The position numbers and the translations under genes were made by a program. DNA of 64,000 bases from Bradyrhizobium arachidis (GTDB lineage: Bacteria; Pseudomonadota; Alphaproteobacteria; Rhizobiales; Xanthobacteraceae): assembly GCF_015291705.1 (NCBI RefSeq), contig NZ_CP030050.1:4464001-4528000 (forward strand), given 5' to 3'. The notes under the pieces were generated by a model, which made no database searches, was not told where the DNA came from, and saw nothing but the letters and a program-made list of their open reading frames with translations. Of this stretch, positions 10,039 through 17,785 are shown piece by piece (within the stretch, counting starts at the first letter, position 1; each line of letters starts with the position of its first letter).

Positions 10039-11025
10039 ATGAACAGCGTGGATATGACGATGGCGAGCGTTGCTTGCATCGGTGAATGCATGGTCGAGCT
10101 CCGGCAGGCTCAAGGTGGGCAGGCCGGGCAGGGCGGCGGCCTGTACTCGCGCGGCCTCGGCGGCGATACCCTCAATACGGCGGTGTATCTGGCGCGGCTC
10201 GAGATCAAGGTCGACTATCTCACCGCGCTTGGCGACGACGCGCTCAGCGACGAGATGATCGCGGCCTGGAACGCGGAGGGCGTCGGCACCCGCCGCGTCG
10301 CGCGGCTGCCGGGCAAGCTGCCCGGCCTCTACATGATCCAGACGGATGCCAAGGGCGAGCGCCAGTTCTTCCACTGGCGTGACAGTGCGGCCGCGCGCCA
10401 GCTGATGAACCTGCCGGAGACCGACGAGCTGCTCAACTCGCTGATGAGCTACGATATCGTCTATCTCTCCGCGATCACGCTCTCGATCTACGACGCCCCT
10501 GGTCGCGAGCGCCTGTTTGCGGCGATCAAGCGCGCGCGCCTGCTCGGCACCCGCTTCGTGTTCGACACCAACTTCCGCGCACGCGGCTGGCCCGATCGCG
10601 ACGTCGCGCGCGAGGTGTTTGCCACGGCGTTTGCGGCCGCCGACATCGTGCTGACCTCGACCGAGGATCTGCTCGCGCTCTATCCCGGCGAGAGCCACGA
10701 GCAGCTGATGGCGCGCATCCCGACGCCCGAGCTGGTGTTCCGCCTCGCCGAGCCGGTGAGCATCCTGCGTTTCCCCGGCGGAACCCACGAGGTCCGTGCC
10801 GAACCCATGACCAAGCCGGTCGTCGACACCACCGCCGCCGGCGACAGCTTCGCCGCGGCCTATATCGCCGCCCGGCTGGCCGGCGCCGAGCCGGTCGAGG
10901 CCGCCCAGGCCGGGCATCGCCTCGCCAGCCTCGTGATCTGCTATCCCGGCGCCATCATTCCGGGCTATGCCATGCCGCCGAAGAAGCGGCACCGGCCGGC
11001 GACCACGCGTCAAGCGACCAAGTGA
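10039..11025 (+). CDS. PfkB-family sugar kinase, 2-keto-3-deoxygluconate kinase type
   Basis: Up to 328 residues. The PfkB signature DTTAAGDSFAAAY carries the catalytic Asp269, and an N-terminal GGDTLNTAVYLARL matches the substrate-binding GGA/D-N-A motif of KdgK proteins. It should phosphorylate a 2-keto-3-deoxy sugar acid before aldol cleavage. The start is uncertain: ATG codons at 10039, 10054 and 10060 are in frame and none has a strong ribosome site. It lies 8 bp behind the DenD-like gene and 18 bp before the aldolase gene, which supports kinase-aldolase coupling as in the Entner-Doudoroff scheme. Confidence 0.88.
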   Translation: MNSVDMTMASVACIGECMVELRQAQGGQAGQGGGLYSRGLGGDTLNTAVYLARLEIKVDYLTALGDDALSDEMIAAWNAEGVGTRRVARLPGKLPGLYMIQTDAKGERQFFHWRDSAAARQLMNLPETDELLNSLMSYDIVYLSAITLSIYDAPGRERLFAAIKRARLLGTRFVFDTNFRARGWPDRDVAREVFATAFAAADIVLTSTEDLLALYPGESHEQLMARIPTPELVFRLAEPVSILRFPGGTHEVRAEPMTKPVVDTTAAGDSFAAAYIAARLAGAEPVEAAQAGHRLASLVICYPGAIIPGYAMPPKKRHRPATTRQATK

Positions 11026-11043
11026 AACGAAAAGATCCTCAAG

Positions 11044-11694
11044 ATGCCCACTGCTGCCCAACAGAACCACCTCGTCGCGCTGTTCAAGGCCGCGACCGTC
11101 ATTCCCGTCCTCACCATCGAGCGGATCCAGGACGCCGTGCCGCTGGCGCGTGCGCTGGTGGCCGGCGGCGTCCGCACGCTGGAGGTGACGCTGCGTACCC
11201 CCGTTGCGATCGAGGCGGCGCGGGCGATGATGGCCGAGGTCCCCGAGGCGGTCGTCGGCATCGGCACGATCCTCAATCCAGCCGACTTCACCCGTGTCGA
11301 GAAGCTCGGCGTCGCCTTCGGCATCAGCCCGGGCCTGACCCCCGATCTCCTCGCGGCCGCCGCCCATAGCTCCTTGCCGTTCGCGCCGGGCATCGCCACC
11401 GCCTCCGAGCTGATGCTGGCGCTGTCGCACGGTTTCGACGTGGCAAAATTCTTCCCGGCCGAGCAGGCCGGCGGCATCAAGGGCCTGCGCGCCCTTGGCG
11501 GGCCGTTCCCGAACGTGCGGTTCTGCCCGACCGGCGGGGTCGGCGAGGCCAATGCGGCGACCTGGCTCGCCGAGCCCAATGTGGTCGCGGTCGGCGGTTC
11601 CTGGCTGTGTCCGACGGCCGAGATCAGGGCGGGGAACTGGGCCGGCATAACTGCCATCTGCCAGCGCACCCTCCAGGCCCTGAAAGCCGCGTGA
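11044..11694 (+). CDS. KDPG/KHG-type aldolase
   Basis: 216-residue class I aldolase that splits 2-keto-3-deoxy-6-phospho sugar acids into pyruvate and a triose phosphate. The Schiff-base lysine is K135 in VAKFFPAE, and the conserved Glu47 is in TLEVTLRTP. The GGV motif near the C-terminus (CPTGGVG) binds phosphate. Length and motifs are typical. It closes the rightward sugar operon. Because a generic eda can serve several substrates, I leave the symbol blank. Confidence 0.92.
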   Translation: MPTAAQQNHLVALFKAATVIPVLTIERIQDAVPLARALVAGGVRTLEVTLRTPVAIEAARAMMAEVPEAVVGIGTILNPADFTRVEKLGVAFGISPGLTPDLLAAAAHSSLPFAPGIATASELMLALSHGFDVAKFFPAEQAGGIKGLRALGGPFPNVRFCPTGGVGEANAATWLAEPNVVAVGGSWLCPTAEIRAGNWAGITAICQRTLQALKAA

Positions 11695-11755
11695 AGTCTT
11701 GCCATCCCTGGGCTAAGACTTAGCTCAGGCTAAGAGACCCCAGGGAGAAGAGACC

Positions 11756-12925
11756 ATGACCGCCAGCATCGTCGGATGGGCGCATACGCCGTTCGGCAAG
11801 TTCGACACCGAAACCGTCGAAAGCCTCGTCACCCGCGTCGCCAATGAGGCGCTGGCCGATGCCGGCATTTCGGCCTCCGACGTCGACGAGATCGTGCTCG
11901 GCCATTTCAACGCCGGCTTCTCGCCGCAGGATTTTACCGCCTCGCTGGTGCTCCAGGCCGACCCGAAGCTGCGCTTCAAGCCCGCGACCCGCGTCGAGAA
12001 CGCCTGCGCCACCGGCTCCGCCGCCGTGCACCAGGGCCTGCGCGCGATCGCCGCAGGGGCCGCCAAGATCGTACTGGTTGTCGGCGTCGAGCAGATGACC
12101 CGTACGCCGGGACCTGAGATCGGCAAGAACCTGCTCAAGGCGTCCTATCTGCCCGAGGACGGCGACACCGTCGGCGGCTTTGCCGGCGTGTTCGGCAAGA
12201 TCGCCAGCTCCTATTTCCAGAAATACGGCGACCAGTCCGATGCGCTGGCGCTGATCGCGGCCAAGAACCACAGGAACGGCGTCGCCAATCCCTTCGCCCA
12301 GATGCGCAAGGACTTCGGCTTCGACTTCTGCCGCGCCGAGAGCGAGAAGAACCCGTATGTCGCCGGCCCCCTGAAGCGGACTGACTGCTCGCTGGTGTCC
12401 GACGGCGCCGCTGCGCTGGTTTTGGCCGATGCCGAGACCGCCAAGGGCATGGCTAAGTCGATCGGCTTCCGCGCCACCGCGCATGCCCAGGACTTCCTTC
12501 CGATGTCCAAGCGCGACATCCTCCAGTTCGAGGGCTGCACGATTGCCTGGCAGCGTGCATTGGAGAAGGCGGGCGTGCAGCTGTCCGATCTCTCCTTCGT
12601 CGAGACCCATGACTGCTTCACCGTCGCCGAGCTGATCGAGTACGAAGCGATGGGCCTGACACCGAAGGGGCAGGGCGCCCGCGCCATCAAGGAGGGCTGG
12701 ACGCTCAAGGACGGCAAGCTGCCGGTCAACCCGTCCGGCGGCCTGAAGGCCAAGGGCCACCCGATCGGCGCCACCGGGGTCTCCATGCATGTGATGACCG
12801 CGATGCAGCTCGCCGGCCAGGCGCCCGAGGGCATGCAGCTCAAGAACGCCAAGCTCGGCGGCATCTTCAACATGGGTGGCGCGGCGGTCGCCAACTACGT
12901 CTCCGTGCTGGAGCCGCTGAAGTAA
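11756..12925 (+). CDS. Thiolase (SCP2/acetyl-CoA acetyltransferase-like) with intact Cys
   Basis: 389-residue thiolase-superfamily protein. The nucleophile is C84 in VENACATGSAA and the catalytic His is H335 in KGHPIGATG. The C-terminal GGIFNMGGAAVANY replaces the usual CxGGG motif, which is characteristic of the SCP2-thiolase-like branch. GGGAGAAG precedes ATG. It is separated from the aldolase gene by 61 bp but has no evident link to sugar breakdown; it is more likely part of acyl-CoA metabolism with the CoA-transferase downstream. Confidence 0.9.
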   Translation: MTASIVGWAHTPFGKFDTETVESLVTRVANEALADAGISASDVDEIVLGHFNAGFSPQDFTASLVLQADPKLRFKPATRVENACATGSAAVHQGLRAIAAGAAKIVLVVGVEQMTRTPGPEIGKNLLKASYLPEDGDTVGGFAGVFGKIASSYFQKYGDQSDALALIAAKNHRNGVANPFAQMRKDFGFDFCRAESEKNPYVAGPLKRTDCSLVSDGAAALVLADAETAKGMAKSIGFRATAHAQDFLPMSKRDILQFEGCTIAWQRALEKAGVQLSDLSFVETHDCFTVAELIEYEAMGLTPKGQGARAIKEGWTLKDGKLPVNPSGGLKAKGHPIGATGVSMHVMTAMQLAGQAPEGMQLKNAKLGGIFNMGGAAVANYVSVLEPLK

Positions 12926-12933
12926 GCTCGCGC

Positions 12934-13017
12934 AGGGTGGGCAAAGGCGCGAAAGCGCCGTGCCCACCATTTTCCTTGCGCTAAATCAAGGTGGGCACGC
13001 TTCGCTTTGTCCACCTT
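12934..13017. repeat. Dispersed palindromic repeat, family A
   Basis: Inverted repeat built of agggtgggcaaaggcgcg and its diverged complement, separated by a short loop. Close copies occur at 50579-50668 and 61251-61341. It lies just after a gene end and may act as a transcription terminator or mRNA stabiliser. Confidence 0.75.
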
Positions 13018-13048
13018 AACGCTCCTGATTGATTTGCGGAAAAGCATC

Positions 13049-13255
13049 ATGAGCAATGGCTACGAAGATTCAATTTCTCTCGAAGCACTCAACGACCGCA
13101 TCGCGATCATCGAGGACAATATCCGTCAGCTGATCGAGCAGGCCGCGGCCGCCTCCGGCGAGCAGAACGAGTCGCGGATCGCCGACCGCATCAACCAGCA
13201 GAACGAAGAGCTCGACCGCCTCATCAAGATCCGCGAATCCCGCCAGAAGAAATAG
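13049..13255 (+). CDS. Small predicted coiled-coil protein, 68 aa
   Basis: Hydrophilic protein of 68 residues with heptad-like spacing of Leu/Ile from SLEALNDRIAIIEDNIRQLI onward and a basic end (RESRQKK). No signal or membrane segment. The start at 13049 is preferred to an earlier ATG at 13007, which would fall within repeat sequence. I recognise no named family with certainty; the size and helical pattern fit small conserved rhizobial hypothetical proteins. Function unknown. Confidence 0.7.
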   Translation: MSNGYEDSISLEALNDRIAIIEDNIRQLIEQAAAASGEQNESRIADRINQQNEELDRLIKIRESRQKK

Positions 13256-13380
13256 CGGGCGCGCCGGCCTGCGCATGCGGCCATACGCCGGCCGCCCTTG
13301 CGCGCGCGGCGCCGCTGCCTTTAGCTGGACCGAAATCGCTGGGCCGCTTTCAGAGAGCCCGCGCAATCGGGAGCGAACGC

Positions 13381-14580
13381 ATGGGGCCGCTGAAGGGCAT
13401 CAAGGTCGTCGACATGACCACCGTGCTGATGGGGCCCTATGCGACCCAGATGCTCGGCGACTACGGTGCCGACGTCATCAAGGTGGAATCGCTCGACGGC
13501 GACGTCACCCGCCTGATCGGCCCGACCCGCCATGCCGGGATGGGCCCGGTGTTCCTCAACACCAACCGCAGCAAGCGCTCGATCTGCCTCGATCTGAAGA
13601 AGCCCGCGGGCCGCGAGGCCGTGCTGCGGCTGCTGAAAGATGCCGACGTTCTCGTCTACAACGTCCGCCCGCAGGCGATGGCGCGGCTTCAGCTCGGCTA
13701 CGACGTCGTCTCCAAGATCAATCCGCGCCTCGTCTATGCCGGCGTGTTCGGCTTCGGCCAGGACGGGCCCTATGCCGCAAAGCCCGCTTATGACGATCTG
13801 ATCCAGGGCGCCACTGCGCTGCCGGCGCTGATGGCGCAGACCGGCGACGGCGTGCCGCGCTACGTGCCGAACGCGCTGGTCGACCGCATCGTCGGCCTTA
13901 CCGCGGTCGGCGCGATCTGCGCCAGCCTCGTGCACCGCGACCGCACCGGCCGCGGCCAGCGCGTTGACATCCCGATGTTCGAGACCATGGCGGGCTTCGT
14001 CATGGGCGACCACATGGGCGGGCTCACCTATGAGCCGCCGCTCGACAAGGGCGGCTACGCCCGCCACCTCTCGCGCGACCGCAGGCCGTACAAGACCTCC
14101 GACGGCTATCTCAGCGTCATCGTCTACAACGACAAGCAGTGGGAGAATTTCTTCAACGCCACGGGACGCGACGATCTGCGCGCCAATCCCAAATTCGCGA
14201 CCTTCGCCGGCCGTGCCGCCAATATCGACGTCGTCTACGCCGAGCTCGCCCGCATCTTCGAGACGCGCACGACCGCCGAGTGGATCGATCTTCTGACCAA
14301 GGCCGACGTGCCCGTGATGCCGATGCACGACCTCGCATCGATCCTGCATGATCCACATCTCGAGGCGACCGGCTTCTTCCCGGTCGTGACCCATCCGACC
14401 GAAGGCCCGATCCGCAGCATGAAGGTGACGGCAAGCTGGTCGGAGACCGAGGCCGAGCCGGTGCGGCTGGCGCCGCGGCTCAACGAGCACGGCGCGGAGA
14501 TTCTGCGCGAGATCGGCTACTCCGCTGATGAGATCGCCGCGATGGTTCGCGACGGCGTGACGCGCTCGGCGCCGGAGTAG
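13381..14580 (+). CDS. Class III (CaiB/BaiF) CoA-transferase
   Basis: 399-residue family III CoA-transferase, which moves CoA between carboxylic acids through an aspartyl-CoA adduct. The N-terminal GIKVVDMTTVLMGPYATQMLGDYGADVIKVE pattern is diagnostic (quoted here only as GPYATQMLGDYGADVIKVE), and the catalytic Asp is expected in AYDDLIQGATAL. It is flanked by two thiolase-type genes on the same strand and probably activates an organic acid that they process. The substrate is not predictable from sequence. Confidence 0.92.
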   Translation: MGPLKGIKVVDMTTVLMGPYATQMLGDYGADVIKVESLDGDVTRLIGPTRHAGMGPVFLNTNRSKRSICLDLKKPAGREAVLRLLKDADVLVYNVRPQAMARLQLGYDVVSKINPRLVYAGVFGFGQDGPYAAKPAYDDLIQGATALPALMAQTGDGVPRYVPNALVDRIVGLTAVGAICASLVHRDRTGRGQRVDIPMFETMAGFVMGDHMGGLTYEPPLDKGGYARHLSRDRRPYKTSDGYLSVIVYNDKQWENFFNATGRDDLRANPKFATFAGRAANIDVVYAELARIFETRTTAEWIDLLTKADVPVMPMHDLASILHDPHLEATGFFPVVTHPTEGPIRSMKVTASWSETEAEPVRLAPRLNEHGAEILREIGYSADEIAAMVRDGVTRSAPE

Positions 14581-14610
14581 GGGGAAGAGATGGCGCAAAC
14601 TCTTTCATCG

Positions 14611-14706
14611 GTCATTCCGGGGCGCGCCACTTGGCGCGAGCCCGGAATCCATAACCACCATCGTGAGTATGGATTCCGGGCTCGCGCTACGCGCGCCCCG
14701 GAATGA
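14611..14706. repeat. Dispersed palindromic repeat, family B
   Basis: Strong inverted repeat: gtcattccggggcgcgcc near the left end and ggcgcgccccggaatgac-like sequence at the right end, with a second nested pair around gcgagcccggaatcc. Related to 1213-1337 and 58288-58392. It separates the CoA-transferase from the following thiolase-like gene. Confidence 0.8.
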
Positions 14707-14724
14707 CAGTGGAGAGGTGACACC

Positions 14725-15861
14725 ATGACCTTCATCACCGGCGTCGGCCTCACACCTTTCGGCAAGCACGAAGGCTCATCCTCGCTCGACCTGATGAGCA
14801 AGGCTGCGCAAGCCGCGCTCGACGATGCCGGCCTCCAGCGCGCCGAGATCGACGGCATCCTCTGCGGCTACTCCACAGTCTCACCGCACATCATGCTGGC
14901 GACCGTGTTCGCCGAGCATTTTGGCATTCGTCCATCCTACGCCCATGCGGTCCAGGTCGGCGGCGCAACGGGCCTTGCGATGACCATGCTCGCCCATCAC
15001 CTCGTTGAGGCCGGCGTCGCACGCAACGTGCTCGTCGTCGCCGGCGAGAACCGCCTGACCGGGCAGAGCCGCGATGCCTCGATCCAGGCGTTGGCGCAGG
15101 TCGGTCATCCCGACTACGAGGTGCCGCTCGGCCCGACCATTCCCGCCTATTACGGTCTCGTCGCCACGCGCTACATGCACGAATACGGCGTCACCGAGGA
15201 GGACCTCGCCGAATTCGCCGTGCTGATGCGCGCCCACGCCTGCACGCATCCCGGCGCGCAATTCCACGATCCCATCACGGTTGCCGACGTCCTGGCTTCC
15301 AAGCCCGTGGCGATGCCGCTCAAGCTGCTGGACTGCTGTCCGGTCTCCGACGGCGGCGCCGCCTTCATCATCAGCCGCGAGCGGACCGGCGATGCTGGCG
15401 TCCGCATCCGCGGCTGCGCCCAGGCGCATACCCATCAGCATGTCACGGTCGCGCCGGCGCTCAGCGAGCTCGGCGCCGAAATCTCCATCGCGCGCGCCAA
15501 GGAGGCCACGGGCCTTGCGATCTCCGACGTGCGCTACGCCGCGATCTACGACAGCTTTACCATCACGCTCGCGATGCTGCTGGAAGACCTCGGCCTTGCC
15601 GGCCGCGGCGAGGCGGCCGCCCGCGTGCGATCAGGCCATTTCGGCCGGGACGGCGCGATGCCGCTGAACACCCATGGCGGCCTGCTCAGCTACGGACATT
15701 GCGGCGTCGGCGGCGCCATGGCGCATCTGGTCGAGGCGCATTTGCAGATGACGGGACGGGCGGCGAATCGCCAGGTTCGCGACGGCTCGATCGCGCTCTT
15801 GCACGGCGACGGCGGCGTGCTGTCGTCCCATGTCAGCATGTTCCTGGAGCGGGTGCGATGA
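14725..15861 (+). CDS. Thiolase-fold protein lacking the nucleophilic Cys; possible DUF35-dependent aldolase subunit
   Basis: 378 residues of thiolase fold. Where the paralogue at 11756 has NACATG (C84), this protein reads VGGATG, so the nucleophilic Cys is replaced by Gly80. The C-terminal NTHGGLLSYGHCGVGG retains the His-containing loop and YGH. Its stop overlaps the start of a DUF35 gene (ATGA). Cys-less thiolase-fold proteins paired with DUF35 partners are known from steroid side-chain degradation (Ltp2 with ChsH2), where the complex is a retro-aldolase rather than a thiolase. A similar carbon-carbon lyase is the best inference here; the substrate is unknown. Confidence 0.85.
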   Translation: MTFITGVGLTPFGKHEGSSSLDLMSKAAQAALDDAGLQRAEIDGILCGYSTVSPHIMLATVFAEHFGIRPSYAHAVQVGGATGLAMTMLAHHLVEAGVARNVLVVAGENRLTGQSRDASIQALAQVGHPDYEVPLGPTIPAYYGLVATRYMHEYGVTEEDLAEFAVLMRAHACTHPGAQFHDPITVADVLASKPVAMPLKLLDCCPVSDGGAAFIISRERTGDAGVRIRGCAQAHTHQHVTVAPALSELGAEISIARAKEATGLAISDVRYAAIYDSFTITLAMLLEDLGLAGRGEAAARVRSGHFGRDGAMPLNTHGGLLSYGHCGVGGAMAHLVEAHLQMTGRAANRQVRDGSIALLHGDGGVLSSHVSMFLERVR

Positions 15862-16211
15862 GTCTGGCCGATTGGACCAAGGGCGAAGAGGCCATCACCT
15901 ATCAGACATGCACCGCGTGCGGCCACGTCCAGTATTTCCACCGTGCCTTCTGCGCGGCCTGCGGAGCTGCCGACCCGTGCGAGCAACGCGCCAGCGGCAA
16001 GGGCAGGGTGTACGCGACCTCTCTCGTCTGCCGCGCCGCCACGCCCGAGACGCGCGCGCACGTGCCCTACAACATCCTCTTGGTCGATTGCGCGGAAGGC
16101 TTCCGCATGATGGCGCATGGCGAGAACGATCTCGCCATCGGCGACGAGGTCGTCGCGAGCTTCAAGCCGTTCGCCGGAAAACTCGTGCCGTTCTTTGCAA
16201 AACAGAAATAG
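15858..16211 (+). CDS. DUF35 OB-fold/zinc-ribbon acyl-CoA-associated protein
   Basis: 117-residue protein with an N-terminal rubredoxin-like zinc ribbon (CTACG and CAACG, four cysteines at about residues 18-37) followed by an OB-fold ending in DEVVASFKPFAGKLVPFF. Such proteins bind acyl-CoA and partner thiolase-fold enzymes. ATG at 15858 overlaps the upstream TGA by four bases, so the pair is translationally coupled and probably forms one complex. Confidence 0.9.
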   Translation: MSLADWTKGEEAITYQTCTACGHVQYFHRAFCAACGAADPCEQRASGKGRVYATSLVCRAATPETRAHVPYNILLVDCAEGFRMMAHGENDLAIGDEVVASFKPFAGKLVPFFAKQK

Positions 16212-16225
16212 TGGGATTGGACGTC

Positions 16226-16260
16226 GTAGCCCGGATTGCGCTGCGCTCCGTCCGGGCTAC
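16226..16260. repeat. Short palindromic repeat, family D; possible terminator
   Basis: Inverted repeat gtagcccggattgcgc / gcgctccgtccgggctac just after the DUF35 gene. It can fold into one hairpin and resembles the longer element at 56444-56532. A degenerate family-B copy (about 16313-16396) follows. Confidence 0.65.
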
Positions 16261-16416
16261 GAGACTAAAGCCCCATCCCGCTTTCGTCGGAACGAGGCCT
16301 TAGCCTGATTCGTCATTCGGGGGCGGTCATGGGGACCGAACCTGGAACGGGATTCTGGGTCTGGCGCTGTGCGAGACGCCACCCCGGAACGACGAAAACG
16401 CTCAAACTCAACGCAA

Positions 16417-16518
16417 CTAACGCCCGTAGAACAATATGCTGGCGATGACGAGCATCGCCGTCACCGCCAGCATATGCGCGAGCGCTCCCGAGGCCGCCCC
16501 CTTGATGGCTTCCTTCAT
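16417..16518 (-). CDS. 33-residue single-pass membrane protein
   Basis: Small open frame encoding MKEAIKGAASGALAHMLA followed by VTAMLVIASILFYGR. A GGGAG ribosome site lies 8 bp before ATG. An amphipathic, basic N-terminus leads into a hydrophobic segment of about 17 residues that ends with Arg, the shape of a regulatory small membrane protein. Codon use matches the neighbours. It sits alone between two rightward genes on the opposite strand. Function unknown; I infer a real gene from start, ribosome site and membrane pattern. Confidence 0.65.
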   Translation of the reverse strand: MKEAIKGAASGALAHMLAVTAMLVIASILFYGR

Positions 16519-16789
16519 GCCTTTTTCTCCCTAGACTTGGGCGTGACTCATCGTTGCGCGCGCTGCGCAATCGACGGTCAATTGTTTTTACTCGGAACAC
16601 CCCTTGCGAGTATCCGCCGCGATTTGTCCCCACGCGGCGAATATCGACTGTGCCAAGGTCGATCAGCAATGCGGCGGCAATTTGACTCGATGATGTTGCT
16701 CCTGCGGTCGCGCAAGAATAGAGTTTTGGGGAATTTTCGCCGCTAACGACAAAAAGCATCAAAGGCTCAGGGAAATCTTCAGGAAAATC

Positions 16790-17317
16790 ATGGCCCGCAT
16801 CCTCTACAGCGATCCAATCAATGCATCCGACCGCACCCGCGAAATCCTCGACAAGAACCGCCATGCCAACATCTTCCGGATGATGGCGCATTCGCCGAGC
16901 TATTTTGAGCAGTACTGCCGCCTCGGCGGCGCGATCCGCCACAAGGGCGAGCTCGATCCGGTCGTGCGCGAGCTCGCGATCACGCGCACCGGCATCCTGT
17001 GCGAGGCGCCGTACGAGATCGTCGCGCACAAGCGCATCGGCAAGAATGTCGGCGTCACCGACGAGCAGAACGAGGCGCTCGAGAACTGGCAGGCTGCGAC
17101 CTGCTTCAACGAGGTGCAGCGCGCCGCGCTTGCCTTCACCGACGAGATCGTCAGGCTGAGGAAGCCGACGGACGCCACCTTCAAGGCGATCGCGTCGAAA
17201 CTGACGCCGGCCGCGCTGGTCGAATTGCAGCTCTCGGTCGGCTTCTACATCATGACTTCAAAATTCCTGGAGACGTTCGAGATCGATCTCCAGCCCGTCA
17301 CCGAAGTGGTGGGCTGA
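16790..17317 (+). CDS. Carboxymuconolactone decarboxylase (CMD) family protein
   Basis: 175-residue all-helical CMD/AhpD-like protein. The PVVRELAITRTGILCEAPYE segment and the following KRIG/helix pattern match the family core. Only one Cys (C in GILCEAPYE) occurs at the position where AhpD peroxidases have a CxxC pair, so peroxidase chemistry of the AhpD type is doubtful. It may be a lactone decarboxylase or a structural relative. It is followed after 25 bp by a MazG-like gene. Confidence 0.85.
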   Translation: MARILYSDPINASDRTREILDKNRHANIFRMMAHSPSYFEQYCRLGGAIRHKGELDPVVRELAITRTGILCEAPYEIVAHKRIGKNVGVTDEQNEALENWQAATCFNEVQRAALAFTDEIVRLRKPTDATFKAIASKLTPAALVELQLSVGFYIMTSKFLETFEIDLQPVTEVVG

Positions 17318-17342
17318 TCCAAACCCGCAGCGAGGGATGCTC

Positions 17343-17645
17343 ATGACGATCGATGAATATGCGGTCTGGGCCGCGAGCATTGCGAAAGTCAATGAGCATC
17401 CGTCCAACGAGCGGCTGTCCTATCTCGGCCTCGGCCTTGCCGGCGAATCCGGCGAGGTCGCCGACCACATCAAGAAGTTGCTGCGTGATGACTGGCTCGA
17501 CAAGGCCGGCCTCGTCGATGAGCTCGGCGATGTCATCTACTACTGGGCCTGCCTGTGCGCCGCGACCGGCCAGCAGCCATCCAAATTGCTCGAGGCAAGC
17601 GCGGCGAAGATCAAGCGGCGGCTGGGCGAAGCGGCAAGCCGCTAG
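17343..17645 (+). CDS. MazG-like nucleotide pyrophosphohydrolase
   Basis: 100-residue all-alpha NTP pyrophosphatase fold. The metal-binding pattern is visible: GLAGESGEVADHIKK (ExxE) and DELGDVIYYWA (ExxD). Such proteins hydrolyse non-canonical or excess NTPs. The start at 17343 is preferred to 17337 because GAGGG lies at a proper distance from it. Single-domain length is normal for the MazG-like subfamily. Confidence 0.87.
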   Translation: MTIDEYAVWAASIAKVNEHPSNERLSYLGLGLAGESGEVADHIKKLLRDDWLDKAGLVDELGDVIYYWACLCAATGQQPSKLLEASAAKIKRRLGEAASR

Positions 17646-17672
17646 TGCAAGCGAGAGCTGGGAGCTCCGGCA

Positions 17673-17757
17673 TCATGGCCGGGCTTGTCCCGGCCATCCA
17701 CGCCTTGCCATGCGGCACGAAGAACCGTCGATGCCCGGGACAAGCCCGGGCACGACG
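17673..17757. repeat. Double hairpin repeat, family E; probable bidirectional terminator
   Basis: Two perfect or near-perfect short palindromes, atggccgggcttgtcccggccat (17675-17697) and gcccgggacaagcccgggc (17733-17751), which are also related to each other. They lie between the convergent MazG-like and glutaminase genes, the expected place for a two-way terminator. Confidence 0.7.
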
Positions 17758-17785
17758 ACCGCTTGTGAATGAACCTCAGCCGCGC

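Noticed and set aside
12934..13017. Repeats considered as CRISPR units
   Set aside because: They are single inverted repeats at scattered sites, not regularly spaced direct repeats with unique spacers, and no cas gene is present.
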